From assembly GCF_022869825.1 (NCBI RefSeq), contig NZ_CP094971.1, positions 2,076,001 through 2,140,000 of the forward strand: 64,000 nt of DNA, given 5' to 3'. The DNA comes from Clostridium sp. BJN0001. Lineage in GTDB: Bacteria > Bacillota > Clostridia > Clostridiales > Clostridiaceae. Shown here piece by piece: positions 20,027 through 31,356 of this stretch. Made by a program: the position numbers and the translations under genes. Within the stretch, counting starts at the first letter, position 1. Every line of letters begins with the position of its first letter. The notes below the pieces were generated by a model. It ran no database searches. It was not told the DNA's origin and saw only the letters and a program-made list of their open reading frames with translations.

Positions 20027-21076
20027 TTATACATTTATAATATCAAATCCAGCTGACTTCTTCAGTCTATTCATTATTGCTATTCCAATGCCTTTTTCTT
20101 CAAATGCTTCTGAAAGTATTATATCAGCATTTAAATCATCGCATTTTCTTAAATCTTCAAATAGATTTCTTGCAACTGTTAATAAATTTTTATTTGTTCC
20201 AAGTAATACTATTTTCCCATTATTATAGAATTTCTGATTTTCTTCAACTGTTAATATGCATACTTTTTTTCCTAAGTTTTCATATTCATCTGTTAATAAA
20301 TTAATCTTTTCTATTACTTTCTCTCTTTTGCCTGAAATTATTCTTACTTTTGCTTTTGGAGCATAATGTCTATATTTCATTCCAGGTGCCTTAGGTTTTA
20401 AACCTTCCTTAGGCTTTTGCATAATAGCTTTATCTATTTCAATTCTTTTATCTATATTCTTTAACATCTCAAGCGTAATTCCACCTGGTCTTAAGACAAC
20501 TGCAGGATCGACACTACAATCTACTATTGTTGATTCAACTCCAACTTCACATATATCCCCACCTAATATGCAGTCAACTTTTCCGTCTAAATCATATATA
20601 CATCTCTCAATATCTGTTGGACTTGGTCTACCGCTTATATTAGCTGATGGCGCAGCAATTGTAGTACCAGAAAGTTCAATAAGCTTAGATGCTACTTCAT
20701 TGCTTGGCATTCTTACACCTACTGTATCTAATTTTGCACTTGTTTCATATGGAATAATATCTTTTTTCTTTAATATTATAGTTAATGGTCCTGGCCAAAA
20801 TTTATCCATAAGTTTCTTTGCAATATCAGGTATATCCTTAACATACCTTTCAATATTTTTTGAAGCTACATGTATAATAAGAGGATTATCCTGAGGTCTA
20901 CCTTTTGCTTTAAATATTTTCTTTACTGCATCAGAATTAGTCGCATCCGCTCCAAGTCCATATACAGTTTCTGTAGGAAAAGCTACTATTCCACCATTTT
21001 TTATAATATCTGCAGCTTCCTCTATTTTTTGTATATCTTTAATTGGATCTTTAACTATTGATATCTTAGTTTTCAT
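20027..21076 (-). CDS. tsaC: Threonylcarbamoyl-AMP synthase (YrdC/Sua5 type)
   Basis: 349 residues: an N-terminal YrdC domain (about 1-205; GGIVAFPTETVYGLGADATN, SANISGRPSPT) and a C-terminal Sua5 domain. It makes the L-threonylcarbamoyl-AMP used by TsaD to modify A37 of ANN-decoding tRNAs. The partner tsaD is also in this window at 50379-51398. Equivalent to B. subtilis ywlC. Confidence 0.95.
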   Translation of the reverse strand: MKTKISIVKDPIKDIQKIEEAADIIKNGGIVAFPTETVYGLGADATNSDAVKKIFKAKGRPQDNPLIIHVASKNIERYVKDIPDIAKKLMDKFWPGPLTIILKKKDIIPYETSAKLDTVGVRMPSNEVASKLIELSGTTIAAPSANISGRPSPTDIERCIYDLDGKVDCILGGDICEVGVESTIVDCSVDPAVVLRPGGITLEMLKNIDKRIEIDKAIMQKPKEGLKPKAPGMKYRHYAPKAKVRIISGKREKVIEKINLLTDEYENLGKKVCILTVEENQKFYNNGKIVLLGTNKNLLTVARNLFEDLRKCDDLNADIILSEAFEEKGIGIAIMNRLKKSAGFDIINV

Positions 21077-21097
21077 TTTTTAACACTTCTTTCGAAT

Positions 21098-21688
21098 TTA
21101 AACTACCATCTGACCTCTTGCTATTTTTATGCTTTGAATACATTCATCCGTATAAAAAGCTTTAACGCAATTTTTATAAATACAATCCAAAAGGAAGTAC
21201 TTTTTAAGCCCTCCCCTTTTTATAATTTCAATATAATACACTTTGTTTTTATCATAATCCTCAATATTTTTTAGCATCTTTAATATATATTTATGACGCT
21301 TTAGTGTTTTGTCATTTATAACTCTTAATCCTTTATTTCTAAGTTTTATATCCGTTATAAGTATAATTTCTATATCATAATCAGAATTCATCGTATGAAC
21401 AGCCTTTACAGAATTGCATAAAAGCACATACTCATTTGAAAAAAGTCCTACTTTAAATTTTAATCTATTATTTTTACATTTATATTTCACAAGATAAAAA
21501 TTTAACTTTGCAAGAATTGAAATCAATATAAGAAATTCAATTATAACAAGATACATAATGTAGAATAATTTTATTTTAATACCACTTAAATACAAAATAC
21601 ATGGAAGAAGAAAAGCTATAATTGACATAGCAGTTAAAAATATCTTTGTGTGGCTTTTTTCTTTTTTTACTGCCTTATTTATATCCAA
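21098..21688 (-). CDS. Membrane protein of unknown function
   Basis: 196 residues, not recognised. Two N-terminal membrane segments (about 17-36 and 41-64) are followed by a basic, beta-rich soluble domain of about 130 residues that might be PH-like; this is only an impression. TTG 21688 follows a strong GGAGGAATAATT site. It lies between prfA and tsaC on the same strand, separated from prfA by a short perfect palindrome. Confidence 0.7.
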   Translation of the reverse strand: MDINKAVKKEKSHTKIFLTAMSIIAFLLPCILYLSGIKIKLFYIMYLVIIEFLILISILAKLNFYLVKYKCKNNRLKFKVGLFSNEYVLLCNSVKAVHTMNSDYDIEIILITDIKLRNKGLRVINDKTLKRHKYILKMLKNIEDYDKNKVYYIEIIKRGGLKKYFLLDCIYKNCVKAFYTDECIQSIKIARGQMVV

Positions 21689-21713
21689 AATTATTCCTCC
21701 GTATGCTCATAGA

Positions 21714-21733
21714 GCCCTACATAAATGTAGGGC
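21714..21733 (-). other. Perfect 9-bp stem-loop between prfA and the membrane protein
   Basis: GCCCTACAT-AA-ATGTAGGGC without a T-run on either strand. It may be a processing or stabilising hairpin rather than a terminator. Confidence 0.5.
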
Positions 21734-21743
21734 ACTATAAAAA

Positions 21744-22826
21744 CTATTCCTCAGAATTACCCATCTGTTTCATCTTTTGAGCTTGATCAGCTGTAATTAA
21801 TGCATTTATCATTTCATCTAAATCACCATCTAAAAATGCATCAAGTTTATATAATGTAAGACTTATTCTATGATCTGTAACTCTTCCTTGCGGATAATTG
21901 TATGTTCTTATTCTTTCGCTTCTGTCTCCTGTTCCAACCTGGCTTCTTCTATCTTCTGCAATTCCATCTGCTCTTTCTTGTTCAGCTTTATCATAAAGTC
22001 TTGACTTTAAAACTTTCATTGCTTTTTCTTTATTTTTAAGCTGTGATTTTTCATCCTGACAAGAAACAACAAGTCCTGTTGGTATATGAGTTATTCTTAC
22101 CGCAGAATCTGTTGTATTTACGCACTGTCCACCATGTCCTGAAGCTCTAAATACATCTATTCTTACATCTTTATCTTCGATTTCAATTTCAACATCATCA
22201 ACTTCTGGTAAAACAGCAACTGTTGCTGTAGATGTATGTATTCTTCCGCTTGATTCTGTATCTGGCACTCTCTGTACTCTATGAACTCCACTTTCATATT
22301 TTAACTTTGAATATGCGCCTTTACCTTTTATCATGAATACAACTTCTTTATATCCACCTAAATCAGTCGCATTTTCACTCATTATTTCAACATGCCATCT
22401 TTGACTTTCAGCATATCTTGTATACATTCTAAATAAGTTGTATGCAAATAAAGCAGCTTCTTCTCCTCCTGCTCCTCCTCTTATTTCAACGAAAACATTT
22501 TTATCATCGTTAGGATCTTTAGGAAGAAGAAGTATCTGAATATCATTTTCAAGCTTCTCTTGTTTTTCATTTAATGAAGATATTTCTTCATTAAGCATAT
22601 CTTTCATTTCTTTGTCTGATTCTTCTTCAAGCATAGATTTATCTTCTTCTAACTGATTTATTACACTCTTATATTGTCTGTAGCTATTTACTATTACTTC
22701 CATATCGGATTGTTCTTTACATAGCTTTCTCCACTCATTTTGATTTTCGATAACTTTTGGATCACTTATTTTAACTGATAATTCTTCATATTTATTTTCT
22801 ATGAATGCTAATTTATCTAATAACAT
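21744..22826 (-). CDS. prfA: Peptide chain release factor 1
   Basis: 360 residues. It reads UAA and UAG and triggers peptide release. The GGQ motif is in [13 protein letters not shown], and the stop-codon recognition PxT is PDT in [10 protein letters not shown], which fits RF1 rather than RF2. The gene upstream encodes the matching GGQ-glutamine methyltransferase domain, so modifier and target are neighbours. Confidence 0.97.
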   Translation of the reverse strand: MLLDKLAFIENKYEELSVKISDPKVIENQNEWRKLCKEQSDMEVIVNSYRQYKSVINQLEEDKSMLEEESDKEMKDMLNEEISSLNEKQEKLENDIQILLLPKDPNDDKNVFVEIRGGAGGEEAALFAYNLFRMYTRYAESQRWHVEIMSENATDLGGYKEVVFMIKGKGAYSKLKYESGVHRVQRVPDTESSGRIHTSTATVAVLPEVDDVEIEIEDKDVRIDVFRASGHGGQCVNTTDSAVRITHIPTGLVVSCQDEKSQLKNKEKAMKVLKSRLYDKAEQERADGIAEDRRSQVGTGDRSERIRTYNYPQGRVTDHRISLTLYKLDAFLDGDLDEMINALITADQAQKMKQMGNSEE

Positions 22827-22886
22827 TTAATATCACTCCGAACTTTATTTTTCCACATTTCTATATTATATCACATTGTTTGATAT

Positions 22887-24641
22887 TTAATCAATCTTTT
22901 CGCCTATAACTACTCTATCAAGTCCTGCTAAATCTTTAATTATTTTTATATTCTTATATCCGCTATGTTCCATTATATTTTTTACGTTTTCTCCTTGATT
23001 ATACCCAATCTCAAATGCAAGGATTCCTGAAAAATTTAATATATTAATACTTTGTTTTGATATTTCTCTATAAAACTTTAATCCATCAGTGCCTCCATCG
23101 AGTGCAGTAAGTGGTTCATATTTTTTAACATCATCCATAAGATTATTTATTTCATCTTTTTCTATATATGGCGGATTAGAAACTATGATATCATATTTCT
23201 TTTCAGAATCTATTAATTTATCTAGCAAGTTACTTCTAATAAAATTAGTTCTGTCTTCAAGATTATAATTTTTTATATTAATTTTCGTTACTTTTTCTGG
23301 TATATGATAATAATCTACAAAATCTACATTTATATTCTTCCTATAATATGCAAGTGCTATTCCTATAGCCCCACTTCCGCAACATAAATCACATACGCTT
23401 TTTTTGTCTTCTTCTTTAATATTTTTTAAAACTCTATCAACTAAAATCTCTGTATCACTTCTTGGAATAAGTACGCCTTCTTCTATATAGAAATCTATAC
23501 CCATAAAATCACACTTTTTTAATATATATTTTACTGGCATCTTCTTGCTTCTAAGATTAATAAGGTCATAATATTTTTTACTTTGCTCGTCTGTTACCTT
23601 TTCTTCTTTATGTGTAATTAAAAAAACTCTTTCCTTATTTAATACATTTCCAAGAAGAAGCTCTGAATCAAGTTTTGATGTATCTATATCTTTTTTTTCA
23701 AGAATTAAATTTCCTCTTTTAAGAAGATCTCCTATAGTTTCATCTTTTATGCCTTCTGCAGTTTTTAAAGATTCTATTGCGACTTCAATTTGACTATCAT
23801 CAGGTTCTCTTGTTGTAAGTATCTGGAGTTTAAGACCAGGAGAAGCTATAATTTTAGATAAAGTGTTATCATTTTTCCCAAGCCATCTTATTATTTCATA
23901 ACTTATCCCTGTAATAAGAGGAATAAGAACAATCCTTAGTATCATTCTTTCTATAATACTTCCCCATCCTGTAAATGTAAAAATAATTATACTTACAAAC
24001 ATAACTAAGAATAAAAAGTTTGTACCACATCTTGGATGAAATCGTTTCTGAATTTTTACATTTTCAACCGTAAGTGGAAGTTCCTTTTCATAGCAGAATA
24101 TAGTTTTATGTTCTGCGCCATGATATTGAAGAAGTCTGAATATATCACTCATTTTACTTATAAAAACCATATATAAAATTAAAATAGCTATTCTAAAAAA
24201 TGCTTCTATAAGATTTAATGCAATATATGAGCTTACTAAACTTTTAAAAAATGATGCTATTGCTGTTGGAATAAATGCAAAAAGAAGGATTGCAATTAAA
24301 AATGATAATATCATAGTAAAACCTGTTATTATACTTTCAGTATGTTTTCCAAACTTATCATTAAGCCATTTATCAAATTTGCTTTTTTCTTCATCATCAC
24401 TAAAAAAAGAGGAAGAATAATTAAGTGAATCCATTCCTGTTTTTAACGAATCAATTAATGCAATAAAACCTCTTAGTATTGGAAGATTTAGTATTTTATA
24501 TTTTTTAGAAATAGGCTCTTTATTTTCAAGCCTCGTATGAATAATCCCATCAGAATCTCGTACAGCTACTGCTACACCTTTTAAGCCACGCATCATAACG
24601 CCTTCTATTACAGCTTGACCTCCCACATTATATTTTTTCAT
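22887..24641 (-). CDS. prmC: DUF1385 membrane domain fused to PrmC methyltransferase
   Basis: 584 residues in one frame. Residues 1 to about 290 are a YqhQ-like DUF1385 domain (GGQAVIEGVMMRG, YHGAEHKTIFCYE, FHPRCGTNFLF) with about four membrane helices. Residues about 300-584 are PrmC, which methylates the GGQ glutamine of release factors: the SAM site CDLCCGSGAIGIALA and the catalytic SNPPY are intact. In many other Firmicutes these are separate genes. The fusion puts the methyltransferase on the membrane. The start at ATG 24641 fits GAGAGTGATG. It lies 60 bases upstream of prfA. Confidence 0.93.
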   Translation of the reverse strand: MKKYNVGGQAVIEGVMMRGLKGVAVAVRDSDGIIHTRLENKEPISKKYKILNLPILRGFIALIDSLKTGMDSLNYSSSFFSDDEEKSKFDKWLNDKFGKHTESIITGFTMILSFLIAILLFAFIPTAIASFFKSLVSSYIALNLIEAFFRIAILILYMVFISKMSDIFRLLQYHGAEHKTIFCYEKELPLTVENVKIQKRFHPRCGTNFLFLVMFVSIIIFTFTGWGSIIERMILRIVLIPLITGISYEIIRWLGKNDNTLSKIIASPGLKLQILTTREPDDSQIEVAIESLKTAEGIKDETIGDLLKRGNLILEKKDIDTSKLDSELLLGNVLNKERVFLITHKEEKVTDEQSKKYYDLINLRSKKMPVKYILKKCDFMGIDFYIEEGVLIPRSDTEILVDRVLKNIKEEDKKSVCDLCCGSGAIGIALAYYRKNINVDFVDYYHIPEKVTKINIKNYNLEDRTNFIRSNLLDKLIDSEKKYDIIVSNPPYIEKDEINNLMDDVKKYEPLTALDGGTDGLKFYREISKQSINILNFSGILAFEIGYNQGENVKNIMEHSGYKNIKIIKDLAGLDRVVIGEKID

Positions 24642-24747
24642 ATTAACACATCACTCTCATTTTATTTTTATATTATACTCAAAATTTATTATATCATCTA
24701 TGAAAGAACTAAAAAAGCAATTTTTATAATATAATTTATCAGAATAA

Positions 24748-24776
24748 TTGACGAATGATACCCCTTATGATATAAT
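24748..24776 (+). promoter_or_regulatory. Sigma-A promoter of rpmE
   Basis: TTGACG-N17-TATAAT, predicting a leader of about 53 nt before rpmE. Confidence 0.82.
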
Positions 24777-24835
24777 TCAGTAGTTGTTACTAGAAATGAA
24801 TATATTATTTAAATAATTGAAAGAGGTGAATATAG

Positions 24836-25048
24836 ATGAGAAAAGGCATACATCCAGAATACCACCATGATGCTGTGGTTAAGTGTGCATGTGGAAACAC
24901 TTTCACTACTGGTTCTGTTAAATCTGAACTTAAAGTTGAAATATGCTCTAAATGCCACCCATTCTTCACTGGAAAACAAAAGATTATGGACGTTGGCGGA
25001 AGAGTTGATAAGTTCAACAAGAGATTTAAGCTTAGCCAAGAAAAATAA
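24836..25048 (+). CDS. rpmE: Ribosomal protein bL31, zinc-binding form
   Basis: 70 residues. It is a 50S subunit protein at the central protuberance. Four Cys (CACG and CSKC plus the following HPFFTGKQK) form the zinc ribbon, so this is the zinc-containing paralogue, not the zinc-free type. GAAAGAGGTG precedes ATG 24836. Single gene with its own promoter and terminator. Confidence 0.97.
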   Translation: MRKGIHPEYHHDAVVKCACGNTFTTGSVKSELKVEICSKCHPFFTGKQKIMDVGGRVDKFNKRFKLSQEK

Positions 25049-25059
25049 TCATGAAACCA

Positions 25060-25091
25060 AAAGAGAAAGAGCTATTCTTTCTCTTTTTTTA
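25060..25091 (+). terminator. Terminator after rpmE
   Basis: AGAGAAAG-AGCTATT-CTTTCTCT followed by TTTTTTATTT. Confidence 0.88.
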
Positions 25092-25160
25092 TTTAAATGA
25101 ATTCAAAATCATGCTAAACTTATATTGTATTATGATTTTGGAACGAAATGAGTGAAATTT

Positions 25161-26279
25161 ATGAAAAGAATACTTATTTTAACTACATCAACAGGGCAAG
25201 GACATAATATTGCTGCAGCATCAATAGAAAATTCCTTCAAAAATGCAGGATATGAAGTTATAAAACATGATTTTTTAAAAGGAAATAGTAAATTCTTAAA
25301 TGATTCATTTGTTGAAGGATATAAAATTCTTGCTACAAAATTTCCTAAACTTTATGGCTTACTCTATGATTTTACAGACAGCACTTATATTAATAAATTT
25401 TTAAAAATACCATTTTTCATAACAAAATTAAAAGTAAAGAAAAAGATAAAAAAAATAAAACCGGATCTTATAATTGCAACTCACTCAATAAGTGTAAATG
25501 TAATTGAGGATTTGAAAAAGAATGGACTTAATATACCTTATATACTTGTAGTTACAGATTTTAAAGCACATTATCTATATATTAGTAATTATGTAGATGC
25601 ATATATAACAGGAAGTGAATATACAAAAAAAACATTAATAGACAGAAATATTCCAGAGAGTAAAATCTATCCTATAGGTATTCCTATAAATAAGAAATTT
25701 TATACTTTTACAAAAAAAGAAGATTTGGTTGATAAAGATAATTATTTTAATATTCTTTTAATGAGTGGTAGCTTTGGTCTTAACGATACATCGTATGTTC
25801 TTAAAACTTTAATAAAAAATAATCACAAATTAAGAATTATAGTAGTATGTGGAAAAAATGAAACATTAAAAAATTCATTAACAGAATTTATTAAAAGATC
25901 AGAATATACAGATAAAAAAATCCATATACTTGGTTTTTCAACTGATATACCTTATATTATGGAATATTCAGATATTATAATATCAAAACCAGGAGGACTT
26001 ACAGTAACTGAATCTATTGTTAAGAATCTTCCTCTTATAATTCCATTCTCTATACCTGGACAAGAAAAGGAAAACATCGATTTTCTTGTAAACTCAGGGT
26101 GTGCATTATGTCCTAGTACATATGATGAAATTAATATATTAGTAGATAATCTTATAGACAATAAAGATTCTTTTTTATCGATAAAAGAGCGTTTGAAATC
26201 TTTATCTAGTACCTATTCATTATCTAAAATAGTTTCTATAGGGAAAAATTTAATTGAAAATTTTAATAATAAAAAATAA
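25161..26279 (+). CDS. MGDG-synthase/UgtP-type diacylglycerol glycosyltransferase
   Basis: 372 residues. The family transfers sugar from a UDP-sugar to diacylglycerol at the inner membrane face, giving glycolipids that can anchor lipoteichoic acid. The N-terminal TTSTGQGHNIAA block and the C-terminal SKPGGLTVTES block (nucleotide-sugar binding) are diagnostic. ATG 25161 is preferred; an in-frame GTG at 25152 is possible because the ribosome binding site (GAGTG) is weak. An LtaS-like enzyme at 54751-56610 could use such an anchor. Confidence 0.85.
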   Translation: MKRILILTTSTGQGHNIAAASIENSFKNAGYEVIKHDFLKGNSKFLNDSFVEGYKILATKFPKLYGLLYDFTDSTYINKFLKIPFFITKLKVKKKIKKIKPDLIIATHSISVNVIEDLKKNGLNIPYILVVTDFKAHYLYISNYVDAYITGSEYTKKTLIDRNIPESKIYPIGIPINKKFYTFTKKEDLVDKDNYFNILLMSGSFGLNDTSYVLKTLIKNNHKLRIIVVCGKNETLKNSLTEFIKRSEYTDKKIHILGFSTDIPYIMEYSDIIISKPGGLTVTESIVKNLPLIIPFSIPGQEKENIDFLVNSGCALCPSTYDEINILVDNLIDNKDSFLSIKERLKSLSSTYSLSKIVSIGKNLIENFNNKK

Positions 26280-26312
26280 GCTGTTGTACTATTACAACAG
26301 TTTATTTTTATT
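26279..26312 (+). terminator. Bidirectional terminator between glycosyltransferase and rho
   Basis: CTGTTGTA-CTAT-TACAACAG with TTTATTTTTATT on the + side and a T-rich run on the minus side. Confidence 0.8.
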
Positions 26313-27666
26313 ATTTTCTATTTGTTTTTAAATATAAATTTAAAAATTCATTATTATCTTTTGTCTTAGAAAGCATACTTATAAGATTTTCTGTTACCGT
26401 ATCTGTATTTCCTTCTTTGTACATAAGTCTTCTTATTAAGAATACAGCTTCAAGTTCTTCTTTTGATAAAAGAAGATTTTCTTTTCTTGTACCAGATTTA
26501 TAAATATCTATTGCAGGGAAAATTCTTCTTTCCTGAAGTTTTCTATCCAAATGAACTTCCATATTACCAGTACCTTTAAATTCTTCAAATATCATATCAT
26601 CCATTCTTGAACCTGTTTCTATAAGTGCTGTAGCAAGTATTGTAAGGCTTCCACCTTCTTCTATATTTCTTGCAGCTCCAAAAAATTTCTTTGGCATTAT
26701 AAGTGCACCCGGATCAAGACCTCCAGAAAGAGTTCTTCCAGTCGGATTTATTGTAAGATTATATGCTCTAGAAAGTCTTGTTAAACTATCCATAAGTATA
26801 ACAACATCTTTACCTTGTTCTACCATTCTCTTTGCTCTCTCTAAAACCATCTGAGCTACTTTTGCATGATTCTGAGGTTCTTCATCAAATGTTGAATAAA
26901 CTACATCTCCATTAATAGATCTTTTCATATCTGTAACTTCTTCTGGTCTTTCATCAATAAGAAGTACAATAAGCTGAATATCACTATAATTTTGAGAAAT
27001 ATTTTGAGCTATTTTTTTTAAAAGAGTAGTTTTTCCAGCTTTAGGAGGAGCTACTATTATTCCTCTCTGTCCTTTACCTATTGGACATATTACATCCATA
27101 AGTCTTGATGATAAATCACAGTTTCTTCTTGTTTCAAGTTTTAATCTTTCTTTTGGATATATAGGAGTTAATGTTTCAAACGATTTTCTTCCTATCGCTT
27201 TTTCTGGATTCTCTCCATTAACCTTTTCAACATATAAAAGAGCTCTAAACTTTTCGCTGTCCTTTGCATCTCTTACTTTTCCTATTATCTCATCACCTGT
27301 TCTTAAATTAAATCTTCTTATCTGAGATGGTGATATATATATATCTTCACTGCTTGTTAAATAATTTTTACATCTTAAAAATCCAAAACTATTATTCTCC
27401 ATTATTTCAAGTATACCTTTCGCACTACCTGAATCATGTATCATTTCTTTAAGCTGTTCTTTTTTAGAATTATTTTCATGCTTTTTAGGCTGTATTTTTT
27501 CAACTAATTTATCTTCATCTTTTTTAGAATCAGCTGTATTTTTTGTATCTTTTATTTTTTCTATTAATTCACTTTTTTTATATTTTGATATGCTCTTTAT
27601 TCCTAGCTCTTTAGCTAGCGTCTTTAGCTCTACAAGTGACATTTTTTCATATTGCTCTTGTGTCAA
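26311..27666 (-). CDS. rho: Transcription termination factor Rho
   Basis: 451 residues. It is an RNA-dependent hexameric ATPase that ends untranslated transcripts. The N-terminal Rho_N helix domain is followed by a Lys/Glu-rich insert, the RNA-binding cold-shock fold (NSFGFLRCKNYL) and the motor domain with Walker A APPKAGKTTLLK and LIDERPEEV. TTG 27666 is chosen since GGAGGT lies ten bases upstream; the ATG at 27684 overlaps that site and has none of its own. Confidence 0.95.
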   Translation of the reverse strand: MTQEQYEKMSLVELKTLAKELGIKSISKYKKSELIEKIKDTKNTADSKKDEDKLVEKIQPKKHENNSKKEQLKEMIHDSGSAKGILEIMENNSFGFLRCKNYLTSSEDIYISPSQIRRFNLRTGDEIIGKVRDAKDSEKFRALLYVEKVNGENPEKAIGRKSFETLTPIYPKERLKLETRRNCDLSSRLMDVICPIGKGQRGIIVAPPKAGKTTLLKKIAQNISQNYSDIQLIVLLIDERPEEVTDMKRSINGDVVYSTFDEEPQNHAKVAQMVLERAKRMVEQGKDVVILMDSLTRLSRAYNLTINPTGRTLSGGLDPGALIMPKKFFGAARNIEEGGSLTILATALIETGSRMDDMIFEEFKGTGNMEVHLDRKLQERRIFPAIDIYKSGTRKENLLLSKEELEAVFLIRRLMYKEGNTDTVTENLISMLSKTKDNNEFLNLYLKTNRK

Positions 27667-27756
27667 AATTATATCAACCTCCATATTATATAGTTTTATT
27701 ATGATTTATACGTTTGGGAAAATCTAAGATATGTATTTATATAATTATATAATATA

Positions 27757-27783
27757 GCAGAAAGAGTAGTAAACCCTTCCTGC
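27757..27783 (-). terminator. Possible weak terminator after pyrG
   Basis: Minus strand GCAGGAAGGG and CTTTCTGC can pair over eight positions with one G-U. Only a TATATTAT run follows, so the call is weak. Confidence 0.35.
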
Positions 27784-27799
27784 CTATTTATATAATATT

Positions 27800-29524
<1,725 letters not shown>

Positions 29525-29557
29525 TTAACATATTTTTTTAATAATATCTAGTCTTTT

Positions 29558-29854
29558 TTATAAATTACCTATACTATTTCTATCAATACTTTTTTCTAAA
29601 TTAAAAAATTTCTTTCTAAACTCACTATTAATCAAAAGTTTTCTTTCTGCCTTATTAACTCTGTTTACTATACTCCTTACTGTTTTCAAATTCAATACCG
29701 AAGTAAGCTTATCTTTTTCAAAGCAATTATTATACTTAAGCAGAAGCAGAAAGAAATCAACTTTTTCTTTATTTTTTAAATTATTTATCAAATCATTATA
29801 TGTAATCTCATAATATCTGCACAAAAATATAAGAATTTCTCTATATCTTAACAT
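29558..29854 (-). CDS. Small basic helical protein, unknown
   Basis: 98 residues, not recognised. It is predicted all-helical and Lys/Asn-rich, with no membrane segment and no metal motif; a DNA- or RNA-binding role is conceivable. ATG 29854 follows TAGGTGATAATT; an in-frame GTG at 29863 overlaps that site. It occupies the place of rpoE (RNA polymerase delta) in the Bacillus ywiB-argS-rpoE-pyrG order, but it has no acidic tail and I see no sequence similarity to delta. Confidence 0.6.
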   Translation of the reverse strand: MLRYREILIFLCRYYEITYNDLINNLKNKEKVDFFLLLLKYNNCFEKDKLTSVLNLKTVRSIVNRVNKAERKLLINSEFRKKFFNLEKSIDRNSIGNL

Positions 29855-29907
29855 AATTATCACCTATTAATATTATTTACTAATAATGATATCCAATTTT
29901 ATGTATT

Positions 29908-30333
29908 TTAATCAATATTTTTTAATTTGATTTTTATAACGATACTTGTTCTTGATATAACCTGTCCATCAATAGACAATAAATAAAGACATCTTATAAC
30001 TCCACCACAATCATCTACATTTACAGTAAGATCTATTGTATCTATTTCAATATTGATTATTCCATTAGCTGTTTTATATAGACATGCAGTTCTCTCTTTT
30101 TTCTTAAACTCCATTTCAGTTTCTATATTTCCGCTTCGTATAATTTTAAACGAATCTTTTTTTATAAGTATCGATGTATGTGTACCTTCCATTCCCGATA
30201 CTTTCGATTCATCATATTCCGCCATAGCAAGACTATGTTTATTTATAAAATACCCATCAGATATAACTTCAATAGAATCATCTTCATCTCCATGAATTAT
30301 ACTTTTGACAAATATCAATGCTTTATTTTTCAT
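29908..30333 (-). CDS. DUF1934 (YwiB-like) beta-barrel protein
   Basis: 141 residues, a calycin-like all-beta protein of the DUF1934 family. The typical pattern is seen: FVKSIIHGDEDDSIEVISDGYF, a central block YDESKVSGMEGTHTSILIK, and repeated beta strands. Its biochemical function is not established. The same family sits upstream of pyrG in Bacillus (ywiB), which supports the assignment. It starts 20 bases after the PP-loop gene. Confidence 0.82.
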   Translation of the reverse strand: MKNKALIFVKSIIHGDEDDSIEVISDGYFINKHSLAMAEYDESKVSGMEGTHTSILIKKDSFKIIRSGNIETEMEFKKKERTACLYKTANGIINIEIDTIDLTVNVDDCGGVIRCLYLLSIDGQVISRTSIVIKIKLKNID

Positions 30334-30353
30334 TTAGCTTTCCTCTTTAAATC

Positions 30354-31343
30354 TTAATTTACACAGTATTTTTTCATATCATCTTCATTAAAAGGTGATA
30401 CTTCTCTTATATTTTCAAGATCAGTCTGTGCATGTCCAAATTTAATTTTTATGCTTTCTTCATTTTTTCCTTTGCTATACCTTGCAGCTAATCTACATGC
30501 AAAAATGATATCATCTTCAATTATATTATTTCCTTCTGGAATAATAACAGATGCTCCATTATAATCACATGCCATAAAAAGAAAGTCATGAACATTCATA
30601 ATTTTTTTTATTTCCATAAATTCATCATGTGTTCTTGTGACAATTACTTTTACTTTATTGTCAGTAACAAAGTGACGTCCATATCTTAAAAGTTTAATAT
30701 CTTTTTCAGTCATATCACCTGTACGCTCAAGGTTTTCTCTAAGTCTTAATGAATAATTCGGTTCTGTAAGCTTACATCCTCCAGCTGGTGATGGATAATC
30801 TGTTATTTTAAATTTTTCAGCAAGTTCCATTTGAACTTTTCTATTTCTTCCTGAAATGTCAAATAATTTTTCTCTATCTACAAGCCCATCTTTTTCCATC
30901 TGTGTTTCTTTAATATTTTTTGCACATAAAGGTCTTAATATTTTATCTGCAAATCCAGATTCATTTTTTACAATATCAAGTGCGGCTCTATTTTGAGACA
31001 TTGGTCTCTGATTTAATACCTCACCTGTTACAATAAAATCTGCATCATACTTTTTAAGCATTTCTCCACTATATCTCATCATCATTGCATGGCAATCTAT
31101 GCATGGATTCATATTCTTTCCCCATCCATGTTTTGGATCTTTAACCATTTCAAAATGCTCTTTTGAAAAGTCTACTACAACAAGTTTTATTCCTATTTGC
31201 TTAGCCATCCTTTCAGCATTTTCTTCATCAAAAAAGTATGATTTAAAACACAATCCTATAACTTCTACTCCTTGATCCTTTATTACTTTCGCTGCAAGAA
31301 CACTATCTAAACCACCAGACATCATAGCTAATGCACGTACCAT
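30354..31343 (-). CDS. PP-loop ATPase with NFACT-R-like C-terminus, tRNA-thiolation-like
   Basis: 329 residues. The N-terminal PP-loop (MMSGGLDSVLAAK) and the NPCIDCHAMMM pair of Cys resemble MnmA/ThiI-type sulfurases, which adenylate and thiolate tRNA uridines. The C-terminal part from about residue 230 (ACDYNGASVII, ACRLAARYSKG) resembles the NFACT-R/DUF814 domain of RNA-binding proteins. No THUMP or rhodanese domain is present, so it is neither complete ThiI nor classical MnmA. The target is unknown. GGAGGAAAACAATA precedes ATG 31343. Confidence 0.8.
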   Translation of the reverse strand: MVRALAMMSGGLDSVLAAKVIKDQGVEVIGLCFKSYFFDEENAERMAKQIGIKLVVVDFSKEHFEMVKDPKHGWGKNMNPCIDCHAMMMRYSGEMLKKYDADFIVTGEVLNQRPMSQNRAALDIVKNESGFADKILRPLCAKNIKETQMEKDGLVDREKLFDISGRNRKVQMELAEKFKITDYPSPAGGCKLTEPNYSLRLRENLERTGDMTEKDIKLLRYGRHFVTDNKVKVIVTRTHDEFMEIKKIMNVHDFLFMACDYNGASVIIPEGNNIIEDDIIFACRLAARYSKGKNEESIKIKFGHAQTDLENIREVSPFNEDDMKKYCVN

Positions 31344-31356
31344 TATTGTTTTCCTC

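Noticed and set aside
24805..25100. Alternative frames over rpmE on both strands
   Set aside because: bL31 with its zinc ribbon, ribosome binding site, promoter and terminator accounts for the region.
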